NCBI GenBank assembly: GCA_030533325.1
Contig: JAUNJJ010000010.1
Coordinates: forward strand, 1 to 57,684
Reading direction: 5' to 3'
Length of the DNA stretch: 57,684 bases
From: Oscillospiraceae bacterium
GTDB lineage: Bacteria; Bacillota; Clostridia; Oscillospirales; Ruminococcaceae
Below are positions 1-9,017 of this stretch, piece by piece (the stretch's first letter is position 1; each line of letters begins with the position of its first letter). The notes under the pieces were generated by a model. It made no database searches. It was given only the letters and a program-made list of their open reading frames with translations, and had not been told where the DNA came from. Both the position numbers and the translations under genes were made by a program.

Positions 1-54
1 GCACGGTGGTGTGAGAGGTCGGCTAATCAAATAATGGTTAGCCTCCTACTCGAT
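1..54 (+). mobile_element. 3' end of a group II intron (end of domain V and domain VI)
   Basis: The first bases resemble the closing strand of domain V. They are followed by a domain VI-like hairpin, in which GGCTAA (21-26) pairs with TTAGCC (38-43), and by the CCTCCTACTCGAT ending common in bacterial group II introns. The intron would end near position 54. Its reverse-transcriptase ORF and 5' part lie outside the window. The class is undetermined. Recognition rests on motif memory. Confidence 0.72.
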
Positions 55-255
55 CAGATAGATGTATTATCGGAATCTATGACCGCCGGTACAGGCAGAT
101 AATGCAGGCAGCGGGAAATGAAAATTTGCTATACTGTTCAAATATCCGAAGTTGCAATTGTGCATTTATACAAAGTTGCAGAAGAAATGCAACGAACGCA
201 GTGTAAAAATATACTTATATATGAAGGCAAAAAACAGAAAGGTGTGATAATCTGG

Positions 256-810
256 ATGGAAGATGAAAAAATCGTAGATCTTTACTGGAATCGTTCAGAA
301 AATGCTATTTCGGAAACCGATAAGAAATACAGAAAACCGTGTATCAGTATAGCCAATAATATTCTGAATGATATTTCTGATTCAGAAGAATGTCTTAACG
401 ATACATATCTTGCTGCATGGAATACCATGCCGCCGCAGAGGCCGAAATACTTACCGGCTTTTCTGTTTAAGATAGTAAAAAATATTGCTTTTAACCGTTT
501 TTATTTTAACCACAGGGATAAACGCCGAAAAGAAGTCAGTGTATCATTTGACGAACTCGAAGAATGTGTTGCAGGTTCATCATATACGGATGACATGATA
601 GATGCAAAAGAACTTGCCGGAGCTGTAAATGAGTTTATTGAAGGGCTTAGTCAGGAAAAGAGGGTTGTTTTTGTCAGGAGATACTGGTATTTTGATTCTG
701 TATCGCAGATATCTGAGCGATGTGAAATCAGTGAAGAAAAGACAAAATCAATGCTGATGAGACTTAGAAAAAGTCTGGGAGAATTTCTCGGAGAAAGAGG
801 TCTGATATGA
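256..810 (+). CDS. ECF-type RNA polymerase sigma factor
   Basis: A sigma-70 family protein of 184 aa that should direct RNA polymerase to promoters under control of the membrane protein encoded next. Region 2 spans about residues 10-80, with the conserved ECLNDTYLAAWN segment at 46-56. Region 4 with its helix-turn-helix spans about 130-175. The frame is open upstream to 118, but similarity to the family begins at MEDEKIVDLY and an AGAAAGGTG ribosome site precedes the ATG at 256. The stop overlaps the next start in an ATGA, so the two are translationally coupled. The gene begins 200 bp after the group II intron end. Confidence 0.85.
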   Translation: MEDEKIVDLYWNRSENAISETDKKYRKPCISIANNILNDISDSEECLNDTYLAAWNTMPPQRPKYLPAFLFKIVKNIAFNRFYFNHRDKRRKEVSVSFDELEECVAGSSYTDDMIDAKELAGAVNEFIEGLSQEKRVVFVRRYWYFDSVSQISERCEISEEKTKSMLMRLRKSLGEFLGERGLI

Positions 811-1874
811 TAAGTGGCAGAAAAATAGCTGAAGCGGTAAATCTTATAGATGAAAAATACATTGCTGAAGCAGAAAATTATCGTCCTTCAGGAAAAGAAA
901 AAATTATAAAAGGAAATTCAGAAACAGAATGTTACTATGATAAATCATTCAATATTGATGTTGTGGATTCTGAATATTCCAGCAGAAGCGTAATACGGGC
1001 AGTAATTTCAGTTGCAGCATGTTTTACGATATTTGCTGCAATCGGTAAGATAGCATTAAATAATTCATCAGATAATAATGACAACGAACTTCCGGTAATT
1101 TCTGAAACAGTAACACAGGATATTTCAGAACAATATTTTCCTTCAACGGAAAGCAGTGAAACAATGACTCTTGTCAGTACATATTCAGTTGCTTTGCATG
1201 AGCCTGAAAAATCTGAGACAGAAGATGTAACGACCAGCCATGCATCAGAAAAAGAAAGAGAAATCTTTAATGAAACTGAAGTTGCGGCAGTTCAGCCGGA
1301 AGTAACTGAACTGCCGCAGGAAATTACATCTGTGGTCTCTGAAAATACAGAACCGGTAACTGAAATAATTTCAGGTACAGAAGAAGTACAGCAGACTACT
1401 GCGGGTGAGGTGCAGCCTGATTTTAAATTCAGTCAGAAAAATAATAATGCATTTATAGATTTGGTTTATGTCAGAAGTGATGAAAAAGTTTCACAGACTC
1501 ATAGTCACTCATTTTCAACTGATGGTTTCACAGTTACTGAATGCAAGGAAATAAATGCGGGTGAGTTGTTTTATAAAATAACGGAGGAAACTACCGGGCA
1601 GGTATATGTTATGAACATAATTCCGTTTGAATTTTTTCAAAGCACTGGTAATTTCGAAAACGAATACAGAATAGGAAGCTTTAATCCAAAATATGAATAT
1701 AATCTTACAAAGCTTGAATTAAACGGAAGGTCCGCCTGTATAGTTGATTATGGTGATCCGGAATCCTTATGTACATTGTACTGGGATGAGGGATGTCATA
1801 TTGTGACAGTTGTTTCACAGCTTAAAGATTCTGAAACAATGATATCTATAGCAGAAAATCTGATTTCTGAATAA
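807..1874 (+). CDS. Membrane-anchored anti-sigma factor-like protein
   Basis: Likely the cognate regulator of the ECF sigma factor with which it overlaps by 4 nt. The 355-aa protein has a short cytoplasmic N-terminus (1-60), one membrane segment at about 62-82 (ISVAACFTIFAAIG core), and a long Ser/Thr/Glu-rich low-complexity stalk (about 85-205). A folded C-terminal domain (about 205-355) ends in an LYWDEG...IAENLI pattern reminiscent of DUF4367. The stalk suggests a ligand-sensing domain held away from the membrane. The signal sensed is unknown. The anti-sigma role is inferred from gene order and topology; no zinc-binding ZAS motif is visible. Confidence 0.7.
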   Translation: MISGRKIAEAVNLIDEKYIAEAENYRPSGKEKIIKGNSETECYYDKSFNIDVVDSEYSSRSVIRAVISVAACFTIFAAIGKIALNNSSDNNDNELPVISETVTQDISEQYFPSTESSETMTLVSTYSVALHEPEKSETEDVTTSHASEKEREIFNETEVAAVQPEVTELPQEITSVVSENTEPVTEIISGTEEVQQTTAGEVQPDFKFSQKNNNAFIDLVYVRSDEKVSQTHSHSFSTDGFTVTECKEINAGELFYKITEETTGQVYVMNIIPFEFFQSTGNFENEYRIGSFNPKYEYNLTKLELNGRSACIVDYGDPESLCTLYWDEGCHIVTVVSQLKDSETMISIAENLISE

Positions 1875-1935
1875 GAAATTAAGATTAAAAATATATATTC
1901 TATTTTCAAATTAAAAAAAGAGAGGTATATGGATT

Positions 1936-3699
1936 ATGAATTACAGAAAAATAACCGCAGCATTTATGTCGCTGGCATTAACGGGTTCAGTGCTTAGTAC
2001 TCCTGAATTAATCAGTTCTGACAGAAATGTTCAGAAAGTTGATGCGCTTACACTAATCGGACTGATTACAGAGGTATCCCCTGAAAGTGCTGTTCTTTAT
2101 CCGGGACAGGAAATCAAAATTGATCTGAAGTTCGACAGTTCTGCTGTTCCAAACGTTTATTATTCATCAAATGATGATACTGTTGCTGAAGTTGACAGCA
2201 ATGGTATTATTAAAGCTACTGGAAAAGGAAGCACAGAAATAGTTATCAGTCCTTCATATGGAGAATCACGTTCGGTAAGTATTACTGTTCTTGAGAATCC
2301 TGATCAGGAAGATGAGTTCAGCTGGCTGCCATACAATGTAGATGATTACTTCAGATTTCAGGATGAGTATGGTTCCGTAGCACTTCTGAACGGATACATC
2401 ATTTTGTCTGAAGATCCGTGTATTGACGGAGGATACTCTATAACAGAATCACACGAGGGGACAGCTGAGTACAGCATTGCAAAGGAGTACAATGTCAGAA
2501 CCGGCGAAGTACTTGATCCGGGTGATTCTGCATATCCGGTAAAGGTTTATAAGCCTGAAACAGCAGGTTTACTTAAGATGTCATGGAAGAAAGAACGTAC
2601 CTGGAGTACAGAACCGGCAATCTGGGAGGCTGTAAAATATTATTCTGTTGCAGAGGACCTTTCCGTAACGGAAATTACTGAGGAAGAGTATAAAAAGGCT
2701 TCCGAAGGTGAACAGACTCCGGGAAAATATCCTTCAGACTTTGAAGAGTATAAGGCAGTTCTCAAAAAAAATCCTGATATGTACTGCATTTACGGTGAAA
2801 CAGTTTATTTTCTTAACTCATCTGTTCAGTCAGCCGAACAGTGCCTTATTGTAAACACAAATTCACCGTTTGATGTGAAACATGATACATACGGATATGT
2901 TTTTAAACCGGAGGATAACAGTAAATATGTAATTACTTCATGGGAAATGCGAGAGATCATTACAGAAGAGGATGTTGTTCATGAACACAAGTATATTCCG
3001 TGCTTTACAAACTATACAGTTTCGGTTAAAAACGGAGTAATATCTGTAAGTAAAGAAGGTGAATTCACAGGAGAGCCTTTATTGTCATATTGGGATAATC
3101 AGCCGTATATGGATCTGATTGAAAATTCATTAATTGCATTTGCCGGTGGAAGAATAAATGAAAAATACTACTTCAGATATTTATGTTCCGAAAACCGTTC
3201 AATTATAGCTTTTATGCTGAAAACACGGTATACAAGTGAAGAGGATGATGATATCATTATTCTCGAAGGTGATGATATGGTTAAGTCATTTAAACACATT
3301 TCTGCAGGATGGACAGACGGAGATTTATCAACGCCTACACCTGATATGATGAACAGCTATGAGATATCACCGTATGATTCAGATGACGGGAATCCTGTGG
3401 AAGACAGAGAAGTAATTATTAAGGATACTTCTGACAATACATATTATTCTTTTGTTTTAAAATCAGGTGAAATAGACCCTTCTTCCTTAAAAGTAACAGA
3501 TAATCCGGTAAAAGGCGACTGTAACCTTGACGGTATAATCAGCGTATCTGATGTTATTGCAATGAAAAAATGGATTCTCGGAACCGGAGATGTTCAGGTT
3601 ATTGATAATGCGGATATGAATGATGACGGATGTGTAAATATTATTGACTTCTGTCTTTTAAAGAATATTTTTCTTGAATATGACATGCAGGATAGCTGA
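1936..3699 (+). CDS. Secreted Big_2 domain protein with C-terminal type I dockerin
   Basis: A 587-aa exported protein. Residues 1-38 look like a signal peptide, followed by a Big_2-type Ig-like domain (about 42-118, with the typical VYYSSNDDTVAEVDSNG and GKGSTEI pieces). A large central region (about 120-520) is not recognised. A dockerin lies at about 528-585, with two F-hand calcium loops (DCNLDGIISVSDV and DMNDDGCVNIIDF). Dockerins bind cohesins on scaffoldins, so the protein is probably displayed in a cellulosome-like or surface complex. The ribosome site AGAGAGG precedes the ATG. It follows the sigma/anti-sigma pair after 61 bp and could be a target of that pair. No catalytic motif is seen. 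Confidence 0.85.
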   Translation: MNYRKITAAFMSLALTGSVLSTPELISSDRNVQKVDALTLIGLITEVSPESAVLYPGQEIKIDLKFDSSAVPNVYYSSNDDTVAEVDSNGIIKATGKGSTEIVISPSYGESRSVSITVLENPDQEDEFSWLPYNVDDYFRFQDEYGSVALLNGYIILSEDPCIDGGYSITESHEGTAEYSIAKEYNVRTGEVLDPGDSAYPVKVYKPETAGLLKMSWKKERTWSTEPAIWEAVKYYSVAEDLSVTEITEEEYKKASEGEQTPGKYPSDFEEYKAVLKKNPDMYCIYGETVYFLNSSVQSAEQCLIVNTNSPFDVKHDTYGYVFKPEDNSKYVITSWEMREIITEEDVVHEHKYIPCFTNYTVSVKNGVISVSKEGEFTGEPLLSYWDNQPYMDLIENSLIAFAGGRINEKYYFRYLCSENRSIIAFMLKTRYTSEEDDDIIILEGDDMVKSFKHISAGWTDGDLSTPTPDMMNSYEISPYDSDDGNPVEDREVIIKDTSDNTYYSFVLKSGEIDPSSLKVTDNPVKGDCNLDGIISVSDVIAMKKWILGTGDVQVIDNADMNDDGCVNIIDFCLLKNIFLEYDMQDS

Positions 3700-3706
3700 A
3701 GCGGTT

Positions 3707-3744
3707 CAAACGGTGAGAGAGCAGATTCTTTCACCGTTTTTTTT
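3707..3744 (+). terminator. Rho-independent terminator after the dockerin gene
   Basis: AAACGGTGA and TCACCGTTT form a stem followed by a run of T. It ends the 256-3699 gene group. Confidence 0.85.
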
Positions 3745-3767
3745 CATTTGGATGTTTGTGAAAAATA

Positions 3768-3796
3768 TTGAAATGATGTCATTTTTGTGATAGAAT
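3768..3796 (+). promoter_or_regulatory. Sigma-A-type promoter for the methyltransferase
   Basis: The -35 box TTGAAA (3768-3773) and -10 box TAGAAT (3791-3796) are 17 bp apart, with TGTGA just before the -10 box (extended -10). The start codon is 38 bp downstream. Confidence 0.75.
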
Positions 3797-3834
3797 AAGA
3801 ATATTACAGATAAAATACAGAAGGGATACAAAAT

Positions 3835-4626
3835 ATGCAGCAGGATAAAAGTATTGACAACGGAAAAGGGTTTGACTGGGGGAGAACATCTGAGGATTAT
3901 GCAAAGTACAGGGATATTTACCCGAAGGAATTTTATGAAAAAATATTATCAAGGGGAGTTTGTGTAAACGGGCAGAAGGTGCTTGATATAGGTACCGGAA
4001 CCGGTGTGCTTCCGCGTAATTTGTACGAATACGGAGCAGAATGGACAGGTACGGATATTTCTGAAAATCAGATTGAACAGGCGGTAAAGCTTGCGAAGGA
4101 ACAGGGAATGGACATAGATTTTTACACCTGCCCTGCGGAAGAAATTGATTATCCGGAAAATACATTTGATGTAATCACAGCATGCCAGTGCATCTGGTAT
4201 CCAAATCACAGTATAACTGCTCCGAAGTTTGCAAAAATACTTAAACCCGGCGGAAAATTTCTGATTCTCTATATGGGATGGCTGCCTTACGAGGATGAGA
4301 CTGCCGGAAAGAGTGAAGAGATCATACTTAAGTACAACCCTGAATGGACAGGATTCGGAGATACAAGAAAGCATGTATGGGTTCCGGAAGAATACAAAGA
4401 GTTTTTTGATATAACATTTCAGGAAATATCAGATGTGAAAGTTCCGTTTACCAGAGAGTCATGGCATGGCAGAATGCGCGCCTGCAGGGGTGTAGGTGCA
4501 TCAATGAATGAAGACACACTTGAAGAATGGAATGCTGAACATATTAAAATGCTCCTCGAAAACACACCTGAAAAATTTGAAATTCTCCACTATATGTCTG
4601 TGGCGGAACTCACGGTGAGAAAATAA
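3835..4626 (+). CDS. Class I SAM-dependent methyltransferase
   Basis: A 263-aa cytoplasmic protein with a Rossmann-fold methyltransferase core. Motif I, VLDIGTGTG, lies at residues 49-57, the acidic residue that contacts SAM follows in TGTDIS (D74), and a KILKPGGKF strand-4/5 motif follows at about 134-142. The substrate cannot be read from the sequence; family relatives act on small molecules such as quinones or other acceptors. The ATG is preceded by an AGAAGGG ribosome site. It has its own promoter and appears monocistronic, because a new promoter lies before the next gene. Confidence 0.85.
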   Translation: MQQDKSIDNGKGFDWGRTSEDYAKYRDIYPKEFYEKILSRGVCVNGQKVLDIGTGTGVLPRNLYEYGAEWTGTDISENQIEQAVKLAKEQGMDIDFYTCPAEEIDYPENTFDVITACQCIWYPNHSITAPKFAKILKPGGKFLILYMGWLPYEDETAGKSEEIILKYNPEWTGFGDTRKHVWVPEEYKEFFDITFQEISDVKVPFTRESWHGRMRACRGVGASMNEDTLEEWNAEHIKMLLENTPEKFEILHYMSVAELTVRK

Positions 4627-4675
4627 ATGCAGAAAAGATAGATACAATCTATATCATGCTATAGAAAACATATAC

Positions 4676-4703
4676 TTTACAAATCCTATAGGAATGGTAT
4701 AAT
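4676..4703 (+). promoter_or_regulatory. Promoter for the SGNH hydrolase operon
   Basis: TTTACA (4676-4681) and TATAAT (4698-4703) are separated by 16 bp, with a TGG extended -10. It lies 40 bp before the start codon. Confidence 0.7.
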
Positions 4704-4742
4704 ATAAACATAGGATATAAGTAAAGACTGGAGGACAAGAGC

Positions 4743-5372
4743 ATGAAACAGATAATCTGCTTTGGCGATTCAAATACATACGGATATATTCCCGGAACAG
4801 GAAAGAGATATCCATGGGGAGTTAGGTGGACCAGCATTCTTAATGAAAAGCTTGGATTTGACAATTACAGGGTAGTGGAAGAAGGATTGTGCGGAAGGAC
4901 GACTGTGTTTGAAGATCCGCTGAGAGACGGTCGCTGCGGAGTAAAGGCGTTTCCGGCTATACTTGAAACACATTCTCCGTCAGATACGGATGTGGTTGTC
5001 ATAATGCTTGGAACCAATGATTGCAAGAGTGTATATGGTGCTTCTGCTGAATTTGTCGGCAAGGGTGCTGCACGGCTTATAAGACAGATAAGAGCATATT
5101 CCGAAAAAGTAAAAGTTCTTCTTGTTTCACCTATTCATCTTGGTGAAAAAGTCTGGCAGAAAGATTATGATCCTGAATTCAGTAAGAATTCGATAGATGT
5201 TTCGAGGCAGCTTGCTGATGAATACAAAAAAATAAGCGAATCTGAAAATGTATTTTTTCTGGACGCTTCACAGTATGCATCACCAAGTGAAACTGATCAG
5301 GAACATATGGACGAAGACGGACATCGCCGCTTTGCACAGGCGATATACGACAAAATCAGAAATATAGCATAG
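4743..5372 (+). CDS. SGNH/GDSL-type esterase
   Basis: A 209-aa hydrolase with all four SGNH blocks. FGDSNTYG carries nucleophile Ser10, GLCGRTT (48-54) supplies the oxyanion Gly, LGTND (89-93) supplies the oxyanion Asn92, and DQEH (185-188) supplies the catalytic Asp and His. No signal peptide is visible, so it is probably intracellular. The family includes arylesterases and carbohydrate esterases; the substrate is unknown. The ribosome site GGAGG lies 8 bp upstream of the ATG. It is followed after 20 bp by the NifX-like gene and probably co-transcribed with it. Confidence 0.9.
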   Translation: MKQIICFGDSNTYGYIPGTGKRYPWGVRWTSILNEKLGFDNYRVVEEGLCGRTTVFEDPLRDGRCGVKAFPAILETHSPSDTDVVVIMLGTNDCKSVYGASAEFVGKGAARLIRQIRAYSEKVKVLLVSPIHLGEKVWQKDYDPEFSKNSIDVSRQLADEYKKISESENVFFLDASQYASPSETDQEHMDEDGHRRFAQAIYDKIRNIA

Positions 5373-5392
5373 TATTACGGGAGGTGATCCGG

Positions 5393-5803
5393 TTGGATTA
5401 CAGAATTGCAGTGGCAACATCGGATGGTGTTAATGTAAACGGGACATTCGGAGCAGCGGACAGTTTTCTTATCTATGAAGTAACAGACGAAAAATACAGC
5501 CAGGGTGAAAGAAGAATTTTTTCCGGAAATGAAGAAGCCTTATCTGACTGCAGGGAAAACAGCGGAGCATGCGGAGAAAATCACGGCGGCTGCGGTGCTC
5601 ACTCCGGTGGCTGCGGCGGAAATGTGCATTCGGAAAAAGTAGAATTAATATCGGACTGCAGAAGCGTGGTATGCACGAAGATTGGTTTTCATGTTCAGAA
5701 GCTGCTTGAGAAAAAGGCGATATCTGCATTTGATGTGGATTGTTCAGTTAAGGAGGCTCTGGATAAGATTACATCGTATTACAGCCGTATAGATAAAAAC
5801 TGA
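5393..5803 (+). CDS. NifX/NifB-like Fe-Mo cofactor-binding domain protein
   Basis: A small (136 aa) protein of the dinitrogenase iron-molybdenum cofactor biosynthesis superfamily: an N-terminal RIAVATSDG strand and a C-terminal helix-strand region. In between is an unusual Cys/His/Gly-rich loop (about residues 53-77, with three GGCG-like repeats and several His) that looks metal-binding. No nif genes are present, so a role in nitrogen fixation is not implied; such proteins also occur in non-diazotrophs near Fe-S functions. The start is taken as TTG at 5393 because the GGGAGGTG ribosome site would overlap the GTG at 5384. Confidence 0.75.
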   Translation: MDYRIAVATSDGVNVNGTFGAADSFLIYEVTDEKYSQGERRIFSGNEEALSDCRENSGACGENHGGCGAHSGGCGGNVHSEKVELISDCRSVVCTKIGFHVQKLLEKKAISAFDVDCSVKEALDKITSYYSRIDKN

Positions 5804-5816
5804 TATACCGGAAACT

Positions 5817-5862
5817 GAAACAGCCGCAAATCCCATATGCCCGGATTTGCGGCTGTTTTTAT
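5817..5862. terminator. Strong hairpin terminator between convergent genes
   Basis: AACAGCCGCAAATCC and GGATTTGCGGCTGTT form a 15-bp stem followed by T5. It lies between the converging NifX-like and LRR genes. A closely related hairpin occurs at 9322-9361, on the other side of the LRR gene. Confidence 0.9.
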
Positions 5863-5869
5863 CAGTTCT

Positions 5870-8800
5870 CTAATTAAGCTGTTCGATTATTTCGCTATAT
5901 GTACAGTATTTAACTTCGGAGAATGAACTTGTATATTCCTGGTATTTTAGATTATATTCTTCCTCACTGACTACTTTGTCATTTATACTGTATTCACCAG
6001 TTTGCCTTGAATGACTAAACGAATCTGTTTCTACAGTAACACCATTTTCTATTCTGAATGCAATGTGTCCTTCGTCTGCTAACCAAAACCAATTTATTAT
6101 AAAAGCATTACCTTTTTCAATATATTTACTCATATATTTTCTAAATGACAGACTTTCAAGTTCCACCAGAGAATTATTGTAAAATGAATAAAGACCACAA
6201 ATTCCTGTTCCTGTGTAATATTCATTGCCAATAATTAACTCTGGTATTTCATCATTGTCTATATAAGCAAGACTGTATTTTATATTTTGTGGATCAGTAT
6301 TTTCATTGATACATTTCAGATATGCTTTCTTCCATTCACTTGTTACTTCAGTATCATCCTTTATCGGTGTAAGGATAATATTTTTCAGACGGGCAAAGTC
6401 GAAAATGTTAATCTTACCGTCTTTGTTTATATCTGCACGTTCGTTGATTTCTGTATCTGCAAGAAGTATGTATCTTTTAAGAAGCAGCATATCCGAAACC
6501 GAAACAGAACCGTCACCGTTTATATCACCGGATGAATATTCAGGTTCATCGTCACTGATCTCATCTGAATCTATGAATTCGTAGTTGTTTATAAATGCGT
6601 ATTCTTCTGCATATGTTTCCGGTTTTCCGTAAATTGTATTTAGATTTTCGCATCCGCTGAATGCATTATCATCAATGCTGGTTACAGTTTCCGGTACAGT
6701 TACTGATTTAAGTGATGTGCAGTTTTCAAATACATTTCCGTTTATCTCTGTTAATCCGGAATCCAATGTTATTTTTTCAAGTGCTGTGCAGTTGCTGAAA
6801 GCACCTGATTCAATATAAGCTGTGTTTCCGGGAATGGTCAGTTTTTTTAGGACATCGTTACCTTCAAATGAGTTTTTCCTGATGATTTCAATTGATTCGG
6901 GGAGGTTAAGACTGGATATGCTGCAGTTGCTGAAGGCGTTTATACCTATTCTCTTTAACGTTTCAGGAAATTCCACACTTGTTACAGGAGTATTGTAAAA
7001 GGCTTCAGCACTTATTGCAGTAACAGGTCTTCCCTCAATACTTTCAGGGATAACAATATTTCTTGAACTGTTGTTTTTTGCACCAAGAATCAGCACGTCA
7101 TTTTCCGCAGTTATAACATAGTCATAATAATCTTCCCATTCATCTGAAGTACTTTCATAGACTTTCTCGTTTTTCTCCAAAGGTTCTATGAATGGCATCC
7201 ATGGTACAGAGCCGTATGCTTTTTCGTACACTTCTTTGTATCCTGAAAGTGTGAAAAAAATTGAAGTCCTATCAAATGCTCCACCAATCACTTCAACACC
7301 TGATGGTAAGTTTACAATTTCTAATTGGTTGCATTTCAAGAAAACATAATCGCCTATTGCTTGTGTGTTGTCACTTATATGTATTTGCCTAATATTATTA
7401 CAGTATTCAAACAGTTCTTCATTTATTGTGGTTATCCCATTACCGGTGTCAGCATATAAAAGTGAATTACAGTTGTAAAAACAACCTTTACCTATTGACT
7501 TAACACTGTCCGGAACATAAACTGTTTTCAGATTTGTATTTGCAAATGAATAATTACCGATAGTTTCAAGAGTGTCCGGAAATGTTATTTCTTCTATCTT
7601 GCATCCATTGAAGGCGTAGCTACCTATTTCCTTTAGTCCTGTTTTCGGAAAGTTTATTGATTGCAGATTGCTGTCTCTGAAGGTTGCATAAGGGATTATT
7701 TCTACTCCGTCAGGAATGGATATATTCTCTATTACACTTTTAACAAAAGACTGAGCACCTATCCATTTTAATGTTGATGGCAGAGTAATATTTTTAAAAC
7801 TGCTGTTTGCGAAAGCAAAGCTTGCAATTCTTGTAACCGGATATCCATCAATGCTTTCCGGGACAACTATATCACTTTTTTCATCAGATATTATACCTGA
7901 AATTACAGCTTCGTTTTCAGCAGTTATAAAGTATTCAAAGTAATCTTCCCATTCGGCTGAAGTACTTTCGTAGACTTTCTCGTTTTTTTCCAAAGGTTCT
8001 ATGAATTGCATCCACGGTTCAGAGCCGTATGCTTTTTCGTATACTTCTTTGTATCCTGAAAGTGTGAAAAAATTTGAAGTACTATCAAATGCTCCACCAA
8101 TCACTTCAACACCTGATGGTAAGTTTACAATTTCTAATTGGTTGCATTTCAAGAAAACATAATCGCCTATTGCTTGTGTGTTGTCACTTATATGTATTTG
8201 CCTAATATTATTACAGTATTCAAACAGTTCTTCATTTATTGTGGTTATCCCATTACCGGTGTCAGCATATAAAAGTGAATTACAGTTGTAAAAACAACCT
8301 TTACCTATTGACTTAACACTGTCCGGAACATAAACTGTTTTCAGATTTGTATTTGCAAATGAATAATTACCGATAGTTTCAAGAGTGTCCGGAAATGTTA
8401 TTTCTCCTATCTTGCATCCGCTGAATGCATAATCACCAATCTCGGTTATCATTGTTTTTGATATATCCACCGAAGTAATGCCGCATTCTTTAAATGCACT
8501 GTTACCAATCTTTTTCAGATTAGAGGGAAGCTGAATGCTGTTTATTCCCTTGTTGTAAAACGCCTTTTCTCCGATAACTGAAACAGGCATATCATCAATA
8601 TAATCCGGTATAATCAGATCTGTTTTCGTATCACTTACAGTACCTGTTATCATGATTTCACTGTCTTCAGTGACTTCGTATGTATAATACTTAGCCCACA
8701 GCCTGTCAGCTGAAGAAACATCAAAAAGTGATACCTTGCTTACTAAATCAGATGAGACGCTCAGTATGTCATCGCTCAGAGCTTTTGTACTTTCAGCATT

Positions 8801-8878
8801 AATGCTCCCTGCTGATGCGGTGAAGCATATACAAAAGGACAATGCATATGACAACAGTTTTTTTGAACTCTTTTTCAT
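5870..8878 (-). CDS. Secreted BspA-type leucine-rich-repeat protein with dockerin
   Basis: A 1002-aa exported protein. A signal peptide (1-28) is followed by three blocks of LRR_5/BspA repeats, each opened by a similar linker (YxxxxTxEN...ISG...IVIPExIxGxPVTxI). A dockerin follows at about 786-840 (DINGDGSVSVSDM and DINKDGKINIFDF). The C-terminal domain of about 160 aa contains AYIDNDEIPELIIG, a motif seen in many Clostridia surface proteins. Such proteins usually mediate adhesion or carbohydrate and protein contacts at the cell surface. About 470 bp are nearly identically duplicated within the gene at an offset of 813 bp (271 codons). The ATG is preceded by GGAGGTA and a near-consensus promoter. 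Confidence 0.9.
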   Translation of the reverse strand: MKKSSKKLLSYALSFCICFTASAGSINAESTKALSDDILSVSSDLVSKVSLFDVSSADRLWAKYYTYEVTEDSEIMITGTVSDTKTDLIIPDYIDDMPVSVIGEKAFYNKGINSIQLPSNLKKIGNSAFKECGITSVDISKTMITEIGDYAFSGCKIGEITFPDTLETIGNYSFANTNLKTVYVPDSVKSIGKGCFYNCNSLLYADTGNGITTINEELFEYCNNIRQIHISDNTQAIGDYVFLKCNQLEIVNLPSGVEVIGGAFDSTSNFFTLSGYKEVYEKAYGSEPWMQFIEPLEKNEKVYESTSAEWEDYFEYFITAENEAVISGIISDEKSDIVVPESIDGYPVTRIASFAFANSSFKNITLPSTLKWIGAQSFVKSVIENISIPDGVEIIPYATFRDSNLQSINFPKTGLKEIGSYAFNGCKIEEITFPDTLETIGNYSFANTNLKTVYVPDSVKSIGKGCFYNCNSLLYADTGNGITTINEELFEYCNNIRQIHISDNTQAIGDYVFLKCNQLEIVNLPSGVEVIGGAFDRTSIFFTLSGYKEVYEKAYGSVPWMPFIEPLEKNEKVYESTSDEWEDYYDYVITAENDVLILGAKNNSSRNIVIPESIEGRPVTAISAEAFYNTPVTSVEFPETLKRIGINAFSNCSISSLNLPESIEIIRKNSFEGNDVLKKLTIPGNTAYIESGAFSNCTALEKITLDSGLTEINGNVFENCTSLKSVTVPETVTSIDDNAFSGCENLNTIYGKPETYAEEYAFINNYEFIDSDEISDDEPEYSSGDINGDGSVSVSDMLLLKRYILLADTEINERADINKDGKINIFDFARLKNIILTPIKDDTEVTSEWKKAYLKCINENTDPQNIKYSLAYIDNDEIPELIIGNEYYTGTGICGLYSFYNNSLVELESLSFRKYMSKYIEKGNAFIINWFWLADEGHIAFRIENGVTVETDSFSHSRQTGEYSINDKVVSEEEYNLKYQEYTSSFSEVKYCTYSEIIEQLN
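7140..7606. repeat. Internal duplication, copy 1 (LRR gene)
   Basis: Nearly identical to 7953-8419, in direct orientation. The offset is exactly 813 bp, so the reading frame is kept. Only scattered differences are seen by eye. Confidence 0.9.
7953..8419. repeat. Internal duplication, copy 2 (LRR gene)
   Basis: Partner of 7140-7606. The high DNA identity points to a recent duplication or gene conversion, in contrast with the diverged flanking repeats. Confidence 0.9.
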
Positions 8879-8933
8879 TCCTTATACCTCCGAAAAAATG
8901 TGATAAAAAAATACCAAAATACTTTTGAATAAT

Positions 8934-8962
8934 ATTATATCTCAATTGAGAAGTATTGTCAA
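8934..8962 (-). promoter_or_regulatory. Consensus promoter of the LRR gene with palindromic spacer
   Basis: On the minus strand TTGACA (8962-8957), a 17-bp spacer and TATAAT (8939-8934) match the consensus perfectly. The spacer holds the palindrome CTCAATTGAG at 8941-8950, 6 bp after the -35 box and 1 bp before the -10 box. This is a likely repressor site. Confidence 0.85.
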
Positions 8963-9017
8963 GGATTTTTTGTTTAAACTCCGGGATGATTTCCTTTATG
9001 ATTTAACTGATATGCTC

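Noticed and set aside
118..255. Longer start for the first sigma factor (ATG 118)
   Set aside because: The extra 46 residues lack family similarity and a ribosome site. ATG 256 has a good site and matches the family start.
5393..5803. Nitrogen-fixation locus
   Set aside because: A single NifX-like domain without nifHDK or other nif genes; such domains are common in anaerobes that do not fix nitrogen.
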